Source: Turicimonas muris
GTDB taxonomy: Bacteria; Pseudomonadota; Gammaproteobacteria; Burkholderiales; Burkholderiaceae_F
Direction: 5' to 3'
DNA: 35,266 nt
Assembly: GCF_002221595.1 (NCBI RefSeq)
Contig: NZ_NHMP01000013.1
Location: 1 to 35,266, forward strand
Shown here: positions 20,104-29,641 of the stretch, one piece after another
How positions within the stretch are numbered: the first letter of the stretch is position 1
Layout: the number at the start of each line of letters is the position of its first letter
Translations under genes and position numbers: made by a program
The notes under the pieces: generated by a model
What the model was told of the DNA's origin: nothing
What the model saw: the letters and a program-made list of their open reading frames with translations, nothing else
Database searches by the model: none

Positions 20104-21300
20104 TTAAGCCTTCGCCTCTTGACATTCATCAAGCTCGAAGACCTCTCTTAAGTACTTCAAATATGATTCGTCCTCACACATGCTCTTGCTTGGAGAATCG
20201 GACAATTTTGCAACCGGTTGTCCGTTGCAGCGGACGAGTTTAATGACGTTCTGTAATGCAGAATAACCCAGGTCGTTAACCAGGTTGGTCCCAATGCCAA
20301 AACCTAAATTGATCTTGTTATGGAACCGGTTGTAGAGACTAATGACTTTGGGGATATCCAGCATATCGGAGAAAATCAAGCTCTTCGTGCGCGGATCACA
20401 ACGATTGCGCCTGTAGTGCTCGATGATTTTCTCGCCCCAAATATAAGGATCTCCAGAATCATGTCTGGCCCCGTCAAACAATTTGCAGAAATACATATCG
20501 AAATCTGACAAAAAGGCCTTCATTCCGAAAACATCTGAAAGAGCAATCCCCAGGTCTCCTCTGTACTCTTTAGCCCACATTTCAAAGGCATACGTCTGTG
20601 AATCTCTCAAACGCGGCCCGAGAGCCTGACACGCCTGAAGATATTCGTGCGCCATTGTTCCCAATGGGGTTAATCCTTCGGTCATCGCGAAGTATACGTT
20701 ACTAGTTCCTACAAATTTGTTACCAAGTTGTTCTCTCAAAGTTCGAATCACTTCGAGCTGCCACGCCTTCGAAAATCTTCTTCTAGTCCCATACTCTGAG
20801 ATTGTCAGACCCGGAGAACCATTAGGCAGATCCTTAATCAGTTGAATTTTTTCTGCTAAACGCCTTCTCCCTTCCTCTAAATCGGGAACCGGATAGAACT
20901 TCTGGTAATAGCATTCTCCCACGATGGCCAACACAGGAATCTCAAACATAATTGTGTGAAGCCAAGGCCCTTTAATGCGAATTTCAATATCAGTCTTACT
21001 TCCGGCTGCCGGGTAAGCTTCAATACGGGCTTTATTGAGGCGGAAAAGTTCTAGAAAATCTACAAAATCGCTTTTAATAAAGCGCAGCTTAGAAAGATAC
21101 TCAAGCTCTTCGGGCTTGAATTGAAGAGTACATAGGTTTTCGATTTCTTCTCTGATTTCCGGCAAAACAGCTTGAAGATCCGTCCCTTCATTTCTGCACT
21201 TAAATTTATATTCAACTTGTGCACCGGGAAATTGATGAAGCACACACTGCATCATCGTAAATTTATACAAGTCGGTATCTAGAAGAGAATTTATGATCAT
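20104..21300 (-). CDS. pncB: Nicotinate phosphoribosyltransferase
   Basis: Converts nicotinate and PRPP to nicotinate mononucleotide in the NAD salvage pathway; ATP-stimulated through a phosphohistidine. The histidine is His218 in GTMAHEY (His220 in E. coli). Other family features are the N-terminal [13 protein letters not shown], the [11 protein letters not shown] loop near 168, [11 protein letters not shown] near 195 and [10 protein letters not shown] in the C-terminal half. At 398 residues it matches E. coli PncB. It heads a probable two-gene unit with the downstream antiporter and is divergent from fdxA across 256 bp. Confidence 0.96.
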   Translation of the reverse strand: MIINSLLDTDLYKFTMMQCVLHQFPGAQVEYKFKCRNEGTDLQAVLPEIREEIENLCTLQFKPEELEYLSKLRFIKSDFVDFLELFRLNKARIEAYPAAGSKTDIEIRIKGPWLHTIMFEIPVLAIVGECYYQKFYPVPDLEEGRRRLAEKIQLIKDLPNGSPGLTISEYGTRRRFSKAWQLEVIRTLREQLGNKFVGTSNVYFAMTEGLTPLGTMAHEYLQACQALGPRLRDSQTYAFEMWAKEYRGDLGIALSDVFGMKAFLSDFDMYFCKLFDGARHDSGDPYIWGEKIIEHYRRNRCDPRTKSLIFSDMLDIPKVISLYNRFHNKINLGFGIGTNLVNDLGYSALQNVIKLVRCNGQPVAKLSDSPSKSMCEDESYLKYLREVFELDECQEAKA

Positions 21301-21556
21301 GTAGTAATCTGCCTGAATTGTTGTGCGGTCATTCTAATGTTTTCAATATACTAACGGAGGAATGAGAGATTACTTTCTTTTAGGAGAAAGATTTTCTCAT
21401 AATGTGAATTACAGACATTTACCGAAAAAAGTGCCCGCTCGATAAAAATACCTCCTTTGAACCTACTTTTTTGCAATCAGACAAAAAAGATATCTCGTCA
21501 AAGTTTTAAAATAAAGAGCTTAATCTTAAAAACTTACAAGTTGGAGAAATAATTAA

Positions 21557-21889
21557 ATGGCACACGTTGTCACCGAACCTTGCATTCTCTGCAAATACAC
21601 CGACTGCGTTGACGTCTGTCCTGTCGACTGCTTCAGAGAAGGTCCGAATTTCTTAGTCATCGATCCAGATGAATGCATTGACTGTGCAGTTTGCATTCCG
21701 GAATGTCCGACTAACGCCATTATGGCTGAAGAAGACGTTCCCGAAGATCAACAGGAATTTATCGCCTTGAATGCAGAATTAGCAAGAGTTTGGCCTTCCA
21801 TCACCCGCATGAAGCCTCATACTGACGAAGCAGAAGAATGGCGCGACGTGTTGGTTAAACGCCAATATCTTAAAAAGGAACCCGAATGA
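21557..21889 (+). CDS. fdxA: Seven-iron ferredoxin FdxA
   Basis: A soluble [3Fe-4S][4Fe-4S] ferredoxin of the Azotobacter FdI type. Cysteines 9, 17 and 50 fit the 3Fe-4S ligands, and 21, 40, 43 and 46 the 4Fe-4S ligands, in [30 protein letters not shown]; Cys12 and Cys25 are extra, as is usual. At 110 residues, with the C-terminal domain typical of the family, it is complete. GGAG precedes the ATG by about 11 bases. Its last codons overlap the start of the next gene (ATGA), which encodes a ferredoxin-NADP reductase, its likely electron-transfer partner. Confidence 0.96.
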   Translation: MAHVVTEPCILCKYTDCVDVCPVDCFREGPNFLVIDPDECIDCAVCIPECPTNAIMAEEDVPEDQQEFIALNAELARVWPSITRMKPHTDEAEEWRDVLVKRQYLKKEPE

Positions 21890-22665
21890 TTCCTCAAAAA
21901 GCAGTACCCATTAAGCTTCTCCAGAAGCAAGTCTGGAGAGAAGGATTAGTTTCTCTGAGATTTGAGAAGCCGGATTCTTTTACTTTTAAGCCCGGACAAT
22001 TTGTTCGTTTAGGAATCGAAAAAGATTTCGCTGAGGGTGCTGCTTACGAGGGTCGTCCCTACTCTATGGCGTCTCTTCCGGAAGATCCTTTTTTAGAATT
22101 CTTTATTGTTGAAGTTCAAGGAGGAAGAGTTTCCAGTGCGCTGACGGCTTTAGAGCCGGGACAATCCTGTTACTTAGAGCCGGAACTTTGGGGCTCTATG
22201 CTTCCGGAAAGAATTCCGGGAGGAAATACGTTATGGTGCATCTCCTCCGGTACCGGCTTGGCGCCTTTCATGTCTATTCTTCAGGACGAATCTGTTTGGA
22301 AGCAATGGCCGAACATCGTCTTGGTTCACTCCGTCAGATATTCCGAAGACTTGGCATACACCAATCTCATTCAGAAATTTACGGACGATTCTAGATTCGG
22401 TGCCAATCCAAATAATTCTTTCTGTTATGTTCCCGTGATTACCCGCGAAGCCACACAGTTCTTATCTCAAAGAATTCCTGCTTTAATTGAAAACGGTGAT
22501 TTAGAAGCAACCGCAGAACGCAAGTTAGATCCGGTTAAATCCCGTGTTCTTTTATGCGGTAATCCAGAAATGCTGAAATCCGCTCGAAATGTCCTTAAAA
22601 CCAAAGGATTCGTGTCTCCGCGCAGGGGACAGCCCGGAAACCTTCTCGCTGAAAACCTCTGGTAA
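21886..22665 (+). CDS. fpr: Ferredoxin--NADP(+) reductase
   Basis: An FAD enzyme shuttling electrons between NADPH and ferredoxin or flavodoxin in the cytosol. The FAD-binding RPYSMAS motif is at residues 57-63, the pyridine-nucleotide loop [11 protein letters not shown] at 120-130, a LLCGNPEML motif near 220 follows, and the C-terminus ends in an aromatic residue (ENLW), as in bacterial Fpr of subclass I. Length 259 is normal. Its start overlaps the fdxA stop by four bases, so the two are translationally coupled. Confidence 0.94.
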   Translation: MIPQKAVPIKLLQKQVWREGLVSLRFEKPDSFTFKPGQFVRLGIEKDFAEGAAYEGRPYSMASLPEDPFLEFFIVEVQGGRVSSALTALEPGQSCYLEPELWGSMLPERIPGGNTLWCISSGTGLAPFMSILQDESVWKQWPNIVLVHSVRYSEDLAYTNLIQKFTDDSRFGANPNNSFCYVPVITREATQFLSQRIPALIENGDLEATAERKLDPVKSRVLLCGNPEMLKSARNVLKTKGFVSPRRGQPGNLLAENLW

Positions 22666-22677
22666 CCATCTTTCTTT

Positions 22678-23244
22678 ATGGATCAATTAGTTCTAAAGGT
22701 TGACAGCATTCTTCCGCAGACGCAGTGCGAACAATGCGGTCATAAAGGCTGTCTGGAATATGCCAAAGCCATCGTTAGCGGAGAAAAAATAAACCGCTGT
22801 CCTCCCGGAGGAGACGCCGGCATCCGCAAGCTTGCTTCTTTATTAGAGTTGGAGATCCTGCCGTTGGATCAATCTTGCGGAGAGCATGTTCCCTTTGAAA
22901 CGGCCGTAATTAATCCAAAGCTTTGCATCGGATGCAAACTCTGTGTTACGGCCTGCCCCACCGATGCCATCATTGGTTCTCCAAAACATATGCATCAAGT
23001 AGATCCTGTTTTTTGCACAGGATGCTGTCTTTGTCAGATAGCCTGTCCAATGGACTGCATTGATATGGAGCCAGCGAATAGAGAATGGACCGAGGAAGAT
23101 AAAAACCGTTCCAGACAAAGGTTTAATACCCGGAATCTGCGCAGAAAGCAGATAGAAGAAGAAAAAGAGGCCAAGCTCAATGCCAAAGGATCAGCAGCGG
23201 CTAAGAAAGATCTCCTTGCAAAGCTTTTAAACAAGAAACAATGA
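22678..23244 (+). CDS. rnfB: RnfB/RsxB-like iron-sulfur protein without membrane anchor
   Basis: An electron-transfer protein with the RnfB-type Fe-S module (C17, C20, C25, C41 in [19 protein letters not shown]...NRCPPGG) followed by a double [4Fe-4S] ferredoxin domain (C83/86/89/93 and C113/116/119/123). The N-terminal transmembrane helix of true Rnf complex subunits is missing and no rnfA/C/D/G/E genes are nearby, so it is a soluble, stand-alone version, as in many Betaproteobacteria. The last 60 residues are highly charged (Lys/Arg/Glu) and likely helical. It starts 12 bp after fpr without a clear ribosome site and overlaps nth by four bases. Confidence 0.9.
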   Translation: MDQLVLKVDSILPQTQCEQCGHKGCLEYAKAIVSGEKINRCPPGGDAGIRKLASLLELEILPLDQSCGEHVPFETAVINPKLCIGCKLCVTACPTDAIIGSPKHMHQVDPVFCTGCCLCQIACPMDCIDMEPANREWTEEDKNRSRQRFNTRNLRRKQIEEEKEAKLNAKGSAAAKKDLLAKLLNKKQ

Positions 23245-23918
23245 ATCAGGCAAAAAGAATAGAGATTTTAAAGGTGCTCCAAGCGGACAATCCTGACCCG
23301 AAAAGCGAATTGGAATATTCCACTCCTTTTGAGTTGTTAATTGCTGTTGTTCTTTCTGCTCAGGCCACCGACAAAAGTGTCAATGAATCGACCCGGCATA
23401 TTTTTCCTATCGCCAACACTCCGGAAAAGCTGTTGGAGATGGGCCCGGAAACCTTTCTTGACCACATCAAGAAGATTGGACTTTTCAGAACTAAGACCAA
23501 AAATGTGATGGAACTATGCCAAACCTTAGTTGATAAGTACCACAGTCAAGTTCCTCAAGAATTTGACAAGCTTGTTGAGCTTCCGGGCGTTGGCAAGAAA
23601 ACCGCCAGCGTGGTGATGAACGTCGCTTTCGGTGAGCCGAAAATCGCTGTGGATACGCACGTTTTCCGCGTTGCCAACCGCACAAAATACGCAACCGGAA
23701 AAACACCTGAGCAAGTTCAAATCAAAATGGAACGGTATACGCCTTTAGAATACCGCGTCAATGCTCATCACTGGTTTATTCTTCTCGGCCGCTACATCTG
23801 CAAAGCCAGAGCTCCCGAATGCTGGCGCTGTCCGATTAAAGACCTCTGCGAATATAAAGAAAAGCTTCTTGAAAAACCAGAGAAGAAAAAAGTCAAACAA
23901 ATGAAGCCCGGTACGTGA
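23241..23918 (+). CDS. nth: Endonuclease III
   Basis: A DNA glycosylase/AP lyase removing oxidised pyrimidines. Catalytic residues match E. coli numbering: Lys120 in the helix-hairpin-helix [12 protein letters not shown] and Asp138 in VDTHVFR. The [4Fe-4S] loop is complete with C187-x6-C194-x2-C197-x5-C203. At 225 residues it has a short lysine-rich tail beyond the E. coli protein (211). The start overlaps the rnfB stop (ATGA), and the order rnfB-nth is widespread in Beta- and Gammaproteobacteria, where Rnf/Rsx-type proteins are linked to iron-sulfur redox state. Confidence 0.97.
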   Translation: MNQAKRIEILKVLQADNPDPKSELEYSTPFELLIAVVLSAQATDKSVNESTRHIFPIANTPEKLLEMGPETFLDHIKKIGLFRTKTKNVMELCQTLVDKYHSQVPQEFDKLVELPGVGKKTASVVMNVAFGEPKIAVDTHVFRVANRTKYATGKTPEQVQIKMERYTPLEYRVNAHHWFILLGRYICKARAPECWRCPIKDLCEYKEKLLEKPEKKKVKQMKPGT

Positions 23919-23928
23919 GCTTCGAGGC

Positions 23929-23957
23929 AGAAAAGAGGCCTAAAAAAGCCTCTTTTC
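23929..23957. terminator. Bidirectional terminator between nth and the spermidine-synthase-like gene
   Basis: AGAAAAGAGGC (23929-23939) pairs exactly with GCCTCTTTTCT (23947-23957 region), giving an A-tract on one side and a T-tract on the other. It lies between two convergent genes and can serve both. Confidence 0.82.
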
Positions 23958-24008
23958 TATTGACTATGCTCCGGCAGATTAACTGAAAAGCTGAGATATC
24001 TAGAGAGT

Positions 24009-24767
24009 CTAAAACTTGAACTCATTAGAAAGAGAGTTCTCTTTCTGCAGCATCTTTATCCATTTCTTGGCAGGAACCTTCAGGCGAGCTTGAATTTCTG
24101 CGGCTCGCTCTTTCAATTGTTCAATGGAATAATCCTTCTTTTCACCTTTAGAGGCGATCACAATGCGGTTCCCTTCTTGAACTTCGGGCATGATAAGCAC
24201 TTGACCGTAAAATGCCTCAGAAATCGCCTTGTAACTTTTTTCGAAATCTTCGCCTCCGAATAAATTAAAACTGGCAACTCCTCCCTCTCGAAGTGCTTTC
24301 CTGCAAAGACGATAGAAAGGCACATCATCGTAAACCGGACCCCAAGCTTCTGCATCGTAAATATCGACCAAAAGCCAATCGACAGGTTCGAAATTTCCCT
24401 CAAAAAGATATTTCTTGCAGTCTTCAAACACAATCTTCAGATGGTCATCTTCTTCGGGCAGCTTGAACCACATCCTGCAGGCCATATATACATCTTCAGA
24501 AATTTCCACGACTGTAGTTTTAGCTTCAGGCAGATATTTCCAAGTGAATTTGGCAAAGCCTGCGGCCCCCAGACCTAGTTGCAGAATTTCCTTAGGATGA
24601 GGTTCGAACAGAGCCAACGCCATCATAGACTGCTGATACTCAAGAGCAAGACGGTAGGGACGATTAATCTGCATCCCTCCTTGAATCCATTCAGAGCCAA
24701 AATGCAAATATCTATAACCACCCAATTCTGAAAAATCTACCGGTGTTCTTACTTTTTTCTTTGCCAT
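24009..24767 (-). CDS. Spermidine synthase-like protein (SpeE fold methyltransferase homologue)
   Basis: A protein of the spermidine synthase/SAM-methyltransferase fold. It has the nucleotide motif ILQLGLGAAGFAKF near 62, the acidic VVEISEDV strand near 86, and VDWLLVDIYDAEAWGP near 130. It lacks the canonical polyamine-binding GGGDG and is short (252 residues), so it is probably not a true SpeE; many proteobacteria carry such a homologue of unknown role. I choose ATG at 24767, with AAAGG about 8 bases upstream, over the TTG one codon earlier. It follows htpG on the same strand but a terminator lies between, so it probably has its own promoter. Confidence 0.8.
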   Translation of the reverse strand: MAKKKVRTPVDFSELGGYRYLHFGSEWIQGGMQINRPYRLALEYQQSMMALALFEPHPKEILQLGLGAAGFAKFTWKYLPEAKTTVVEISEDVYMACRMWFKLPEEDDHLKIVFEDCKKYLFEGNFEPVDWLLVDIYDAEAWGPVYDDVPFYRLCRKALREGGVASFNLFGGEDFEKSYKAISEAFYGQVLIMPEVQEGNRIVIASKGEKKDYSIEQLKERAAEIQARLKVPAKKWIKMLQKENSLSNEFKF

Positions 24768-24892
24768 CAATATGCCTTTGGAAAAAACTGGATGCCACTA
24801 ATCAAATTTGAGGAAGAATTATAGAAGCTCCAAGAAGACTCCTTTCAGTGGAACCATATTCGATAAACAAGATCTTTTGTTTACTCGAAGAT

Positions 24893-24928
24893 AAAAAATT
24901 TGCCTCCTCTCTGGAGCGGAGAAGAGGC
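24893..24928 (-). terminator. Rho-independent terminator of htpG
   Basis: On the minus strand GCCTCTTCTC (24919-24928) pairs with GAGAGGAGGC (24902-24911) with one G-U pair and a 7-nt loop, then AAATTTTTT. It is 33 bases past the htpG stop. Confidence 0.88.
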
Positions 24929-24960
24929 GTACATGAATTTAATTTATATAGTCAGTAGGA

Positions 24961-26862
24961 TTAATTGCCTTTAGCATGCATTGAATCAACCAACATGGTA
25001 TTCATTCTTTGGACAAATCCTGCAGGGTCTTCCAGAGTTTCACCTTCCATTAACTGTGCTTGCTCTAACAAGAGTTTTGCCCAATCCGGAGAGAAAGCAT
25101 TCTTTTCCTGCAAACGAGCAACCAAAGGATTATTCGGATTCAATTCCAGAATCGGCTTACTTTCAGGAACTTCCTGTCCGGCCATCTTCATCATTCTGAC
25201 AAAAGCCGGATTTAAAGCGTTTTCATCATTAACGATACATGCCGGAGAATCCGTCAGTCTTAATGTCATGCGGACGTCCTGAACGGAAGAACCTAAGGCC
25301 TCCTTGAACTTATCAATCAAAGGCTTGAATTCAACTTGAAGTTTTTCCTTTTCTTCTTTTTCGTTCTTGTCAGATAGATCGCCTAGGTCCAAATCTCCCT
25401 TAGAAATATTGACAAAAGACTTGCCTTCGAATTCAGTCATGAACTGCATGAGCCATTCATCGATTGGGCCTCCCATAAGGAGAACTTCAACATCCTTTTT
25501 CTTGAAGAGTTCAAGCAACGGACTCTTAGCGGCGGCTTCCGGTGTGTCGCCGGTAACATAATAGATGCTGTTCTGGCCTGTCTTCATTCTGGCGAGATAG
25601 CCTTCTAATGTAGCGGTCTGTTTGCCCTCAGTGGCTGTAGAAACAAATCTCAACAGCTTCTGAATTCTTTCTCTGTTGGCAGGGTCTTCTCCCATACCTT
25701 CTTTCAAGACATTTCCGAACAAAGCCCAGAATTTGTCGTAGTCTGCAGCTCTGCTGGCTGCCAAATCTTCAAGCATGGAAAGAACACGCTTTGTAGAGCC
25801 ATCGCGAATTGTCTTCAAGTCTCTGGACTGTTGAAGAATTTCACGGCTGACATTCAAAGGAAGATCTTCAGAATCGATTACGCCGCGGATAAAGCGGAGA
25901 TATTTAGGCATCAACTGGGAGGCATCGTCCATGATGAAGACGCGTTTCACGTAAAGTTTCACGCCGTTAACGTGTTCTCTGTCCCAAAGATCGAAAGGCG
26001 CAGCACTTGGGACGTAAAGCAATTGGATATATTCGTTCTTGCCTTCTACTTTGTTGTGCGTCCAAGTCAAAGGATCGCTTGGATCGTGTGAAACATGATG
26101 GTAGAACTCTTTGTACTGATCTTCAGTAATTTCAGATTTCGGACGCGCCCACAAAGCCGCACCTTGGTTGATAGCTTCCCATTCTCCAGTGTCGACGACT
26201 TTGTCATCTTTATATTCGTCTTTACCCATCAAAATCGGAGTAGAGATATGGTCGGAGTACTTAGTGAGAATATTGCGGAGTCTGAACTTGCTGACCAAGT
26301 CTCTGTCTTCACTCTTGATGTGAAGAATAACGTCCGTACCGAAATGATCCCGTTTTGTATTTTCTACAGTGAATTCACCCTCACCGTTGCTTTCCCAAAG
26401 AGTAGCGGAATCAGCAGGATCTCCGGCTTTGCGTGTAACAACGGTTACTTTATCGGCAACGATGAAAGAAGAATAAAAACCAACGCCGAACTGACCGATA
26501 AGCTGTGCATCCTTCTTTTGGTCTCCGGAAAGATTAGCAAAGAACTCTTTAGTTCCGCTTTTAGCAATCGTACCCAAATGAGAAATGACTTCTTCTCGAG
26601 TCATACCGATACCGTCATCGCTGATAGTAATGGTTTGAGCAGTTTCATCTACGCCGATTCGGATGGAAGGATGAGGATCCTGAGATAATAATTCCGGTTT
26701 TTTGATGGCTTCGAACTTGAGCTTATCGATAGCGTCAGAGGCGTTAGAAATAAGTTCTCTTAAGAAAATTTCGCGGTTTGAATACAGCGAATGCACCATG
26801 AGGTGCAGCATTTGTTTAACTTCGGTCTGAAAACCTAAGGTTTCCTTTTTTTGTTCACTCAT
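24961..26862 (-). CDS. htpG: Chaperone HtpG (Hsp90)
   Basis: The bacterial Hsp90, a cytosolic ATP-dependent dimeric chaperone. The GHKL ATPase motifs are in the N-terminal domain: LRELISNASDAIDKL (about 35-49), DDGIGMTREE (about 82-91), and GQFGVGFYSSFIVAD (about 120-134). The middle-domain ESEDLPLNVSREILQQ and a C-terminal dimerisation domain complete 633 residues, close to E. coli HtpG (624). AAGGA precedes the ATG. A sigma32-type promoter lies 37-64 bases upstream, so heat-shock control is expected. Confidence 0.98.
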   Translation of the reverse strand: MSEQKKETLGFQTEVKQMLHLMVHSLYSNREIFLRELISNASDAIDKLKFEAIKKPELLSQDPHPSIRIGVDETAQTITISDDGIGMTREEVISHLGTIAKSGTKEFFANLSGDQKKDAQLIGQFGVGFYSSFIVADKVTVVTRKAGDPADSATLWESNGEGEFTVENTKRDHFGTDVILHIKSEDRDLVSKFRLRNILTKYSDHISTPILMGKDEYKDDKVVDTGEWEAINQGAALWARPKSEITEDQYKEFYHHVSHDPSDPLTWTHNKVEGKNEYIQLLYVPSAAPFDLWDREHVNGVKLYVKRVFIMDDASQLMPKYLRFIRGVIDSEDLPLNVSREILQQSRDLKTIRDGSTKRVLSMLEDLAASRAADYDKFWALFGNVLKEGMGEDPANRERIQKLLRFVSTATEGKQTATLEGYLARMKTGQNSIYYVTGDTPEAAAKSPLLELFKKKDVEVLLMGGPIDEWLMQFMTEFEGKSFVNISKGDLDLGDLSDKNEKEEKEKLQVEFKPLIDKFKEALGSSVQDVRMTLRLTDSPACIVNDENALNPAFVRMMKMAGQEVPESKPILELNPNNPLVARLQEKNAFSPDWAKLLLEQAQLMEGETLEDPAGFVQRMNTMLVDSMHAKGN

Positions 26863-26898
26863 TTCTTTTATTCCTTTTAAATTTTCCCGATGATTTCT

Positions 26899-26926
26899 AT
26901 TTGGGGATTTCTAAGTATTTTTCAAG
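26899..26926 (-). promoter_or_regulatory. Sigma32 heat-shock promoter of htpG
   Basis: On the minus strand CTTGAAA (26920-26926) and CCCCAAAT (26899-26906) are separated by 13 bases, closely matching the sigma32 consensus (CTTGAA, 13-15 bases, CCCCATnT). The predicted transcript starts about 30 bases before the htpG ATG. Confidence 0.85.
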
Positions 26927-27028
26927 ATATTTGGCGAATATTGGAATTAGACTAACAAAAACGGGGAATCACAAAATGTGTAACTCCTGAGATATGTTTT
27001 TAATTGTTTTAACCAATCGAATGCGAGA

Positions 27029-28231
27029 ATGAACTCGGAAACTAAAAATCAAACACCCCCAAAGTCGCAGAGGGTATTAAATTCTACTAATTCCATCATC
27101 GGCGATCTTTTGAAGCTTGCAGGTCAAGCAGACATTATTTCTTTTGCCGGCGGCCTTCCCTCCCCGAAAAGCTTTCCTATTAAGGAAGTCGAGAAAGCTA
27201 CTCAGACTGTCCTAGAAAAAGAAGGTGCCTTGGCTCTTCAATATAGTTCGACGGTCGGAGAGAAACCTTTAATCGATCAAATTGGTAAATACATCAATTC
27301 AAAAGGCGTTCCTGCTCAAGCGGATGAAATCCAGATTGTATCCGGATCCCAACAAGCGCTTGATCTCCTAGGCATGGCATATATTGACAAAGGTTCCCTA
27401 GTGGCTGTTGAAAGCCCCAGTTACCTTGGTGCCATTCAAGCCTTTGATCTTTATGAACCGAAATACATTGAAATCCCAACTGACGAGCATGGTCTTAATC
27501 CAGACTTGATTGGCCCGGAATTCAAAAACATTCGTTTCGCCTATGTCATTACAACATTCCAAAATCCAACCGGATTGACACTATCGGTTGAAAGAAGAAA
27601 GAAACTCGCAGAAAAAGCCCGAGAATATGACTTCTGGATTATTGATGACAATCCATACGGCGAACTTTATTACGACCAAGAACCGCCTCCGTCAATGAGA
27701 CTGTACGCACCGGAAAGGACTATTTCTTTGGGAACCTTCTCCAAGGTTTTGGCACCGGGCTTCCGCTTAGGCTATGTTGTCGGTCCGAAGGAAGCTATTG
27801 CTCCTCTCACGCAGCTTAAACAAGCGGTAGATTTGAATACTTCTACCTTTACTCAGCTCATCACGGCTCAAATCATGGAAGACGGTTTGATGACAACACA
27901 CCTTCCGGCCGTCAGAGAAATCTATAAAACCCAATGCGAGTACATGCTTAAAGCCATGGACCAATATTTTCCGAAAGAGGGAGTTACATGGACAAAACCT
28001 GACGGCGGCATGTTTATTTGGGTAACGCTCCCGGAAAGCATCAATACCGACGAACTTATGAAAGAAGCCGTTGCACGCAAGGTTGCTTTCGTTCCGGGAT
28101 CTGCTTTCTATACCGTTGGAAAGGAAAAATACAACTCGATGAGATTGTCCTTTGTTACGGTTCCTCCAGCAAAAATTGAGGAAGGCATCAAGACGCTTGG
28201 GGAATTGCTCAAGGAAAAGCTAGGTCAATAA
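27029..28231 (+). CDS. PLP-dependent class I/II aminotransferase (2-aminoadipate/LysN-like)
   Basis: A fold-type I aminotransferase of 400 residues without the N-terminal GntR helix-turn-helix seen in MocR proteins. The PLP lysine is Lys239 in SLGTFSKVLAPGFRLGYV; YSSTVGEKPL near 72, TFQNPTGLTL near 176 and DDNPYGELYY near 206 are the other cofactor-site motifs. It is closest in type to 2-aminoadipate or multi-substrate amino acid transaminases (LysN/ARO8-like); the real amino donor is not determinable. It is divergent from htpG and followed by its own terminator. The ATG lacks a good ribosome site. Confidence 0.9.
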   Translation: MNSETKNQTPPKSQRVLNSTNSIIGDLLKLAGQADIISFAGGLPSPKSFPIKEVEKATQTVLEKEGALALQYSSTVGEKPLIDQIGKYINSKGVPAQADEIQIVSGSQQALDLLGMAYIDKGSLVAVESPSYLGAIQAFDLYEPKYIEIPTDEHGLNPDLIGPEFKNIRFAYVITTFQNPTGLTLSVERRKKLAEKAREYDFWIIDDNPYGELYYDQEPPPSMRLYAPERTISLGTFSKVLAPGFRLGYVVGPKEAIAPLTQLKQAVDLNTSTFTQLITAQIMEDGLMTTHLPAVREIYKTQCEYMLKAMDQYFPKEGVTWTKPDGGMFIWVTLPESINTDELMKEAVARKVAFVPGSAFYTVGKEKYNSMRLSFVTVPPAKIEEGIKTLGELLKEKLGQ

Positions 28232-28239
28232 CTTTTAAG

Positions 28240-28269
28240 AATGAGCGGCACAGTCGCTCATTTTTATTT
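28240..28269 (+). terminator. Rho-independent terminator of the aminotransferase gene
   Basis: AATGAGCG (28240-28247) pairs with CGCTCATT (28255-28262), 7-nt loop, followed by TTTATTT. It begins 8 bases past the stop codon. From here to 28464 I see no gene and no clear terminator for the facing DUF401 gene. Confidence 0.85.
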
Positions 28270-28464
28270 CTTCCATTATGGTTCGAAACTTTTTGATTCT
28301 TCTGATTAATTTTGAAATTAAAAATTCACAGTTGTGTTATCCGCTTTCATCGGCCAAACTAAAAAATTGAAATTCCAAGAGTTCCCTAAGGCTAATTTGA
28401 CCCTGACTGAGAAGCAGAAAACAAAAGAAAGTCTACAGATCTTATAGGCTTGAGGAAGCAGTTT

Positions 28465-29640
28465 TCACCTCCAAATCTCGTAGATCACAGCCAAAATTGC
28501 ACTCCATCCGACAAAAGCAACTGTCAGCGGTGGAATACATCCTGCGATTAGTTTTTTAACAGGAACATCAAAGTATTCGGAGGTAACTATCAAACATAGA
28601 TGAGACGGGGTGAGAAATTGAGAACTCAAGCCAACACCTAAAAGAAAGCCGATAATCAGAGGATCGTGGGAATAAAACAAGGCAGCTATCGGCATTAAAA
28701 GAGCAACGTAGGCGTGGCAAATTCCAGTAATGAGACCCATAAAAAATATCCCTACACTCAGCATGAACAGCATAGGAAGAACGGAAGTCGTTGTCCAGTT
28801 TAAGATTAATTCGTTAAGGCCTCCCTCTCTCAACATAAAAGCAAAGATTAGGACACCCGATACGTCCCAGAGAATTTTCAACAATTTTGCCGATGGAACA
28901 AAGCAAGCCACAACTCTTTTAAAACCTAAGATTTTTAAACTTAGAACGGCAGTAAAGCCAGTACACCAAAATAGGAAGAAAATCAAAGAGTTTTTGAAGA
29001 AAAGCAATGACAGGACAGTCCCAACAAATATGACAAAACTTGAGATATAAAAACTTTTGTTAAGTCTAAGCGGCTGCCAGGAAAATGTACTCTTAAAGTC
29101 AATTGGAGAAATAAACCAATACCAACCCGTTAGAAAGCTTAGGACTCCCAGTGGAGCCAAAACCAACATAAGTTGAAATATCGATACTTCAGTTAAAGCA
29201 GCTGTCAGTACGACTCCAGGGATCAAAGGATTAATGAAAACATGAAAATGTCGGAACCAAAAATTGATTTCAGCGAGCTGAAGATCCTTAGCTGAAGTTC
29301 CTTCCCCTATATTTTTGACGAGTGCACTTGAAAAAAGTGCCCCTCCTATGGCCGGTAGTATTCCAAGCACTGACGTTAAAAGAACTAAAGACAACGAGTT
29401 AGGAAATCTTTCTTCAAGCCAATACGAAAATTTTTGTAAAGCTCTTGAAGAGTTTAACAATGCTTCAATTACACCGACAAAATACAGAAGCGCCAATGGA
29501 TACCAAAAGACCCAAGATAATGAGAATTTAAAAAAAGACTGATGAAGATCCAAAGAGTGGGATGTCGATAAAATAAAAATCAGCCCCGCCAATAGAAATA
29601 TCGTTCCCGGCAACTTTACGAACAAAGAGAGAAACTTCAT
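28465..29640 (-). CDS. DUF401 family membrane protein, putative organic-anion transporter
   Basis: A 391-residue polytopic inner-membrane protein of the DUF401 family, placed in the ion transporter superfamily but without a known substrate. About ten hydrophobic helices are visible, with ILPAIGGALFSSALV near 95, NPLIPGVVLTAALTE near 135, MGLITGICHAYVALLMPI near 300 and GVGLSSQFLTPSHLCL near 335. The frame is open upstream to 29763, but that segment lies inside the regulator gene. The ATG at 29640 begins one base after the regulator stop (TAAAATG), giving tight coupling. Together with the divergent reductase-cytochrome pair it is likely the permease for the inducing or respired compound. That role is inference from position. 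Confidence 0.82.
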   Translation of the reverse strand: MKFLSLFVKLPGTIFLLAGLIFILSTSHSLDLHQSFFKFSLSWVFWYPLALLYFVGVIEALLNSSRALQKFSYWLEERFPNSLSLVLLTSVLGILPAIGGALFSSALVKNIGEGTSAKDLQLAEINFWFRHFHVFINPLIPGVVLTAALTEVSIFQLMLVLAPLGVLSFLTGWYWFISPIDFKSTFSWQPLRLNKSFYISSFVIFVGTVLSLLFFKNSLIFFLFWCTGFTAVLSLKILGFKRVVACFVPSAKLLKILWDVSGVLIFAFMLREGGLNELILNWTTTSVLPMLFMLSVGIFFMGLITGICHAYVALLMPIAALFYSHDPLIIGFLLGVGLSSQFLTPSHLCLIVTSEYFDVPVKKLIAGCIPPLTVAFVGWSAILAVIYEIWR

Positions 29641-29641
29641 T

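Noticed and set aside
26095-26688. 197-codon plus-strand open frame
   Set aside because: Antisense to the conserved ATPase and middle domains of htpG; no protein family features.
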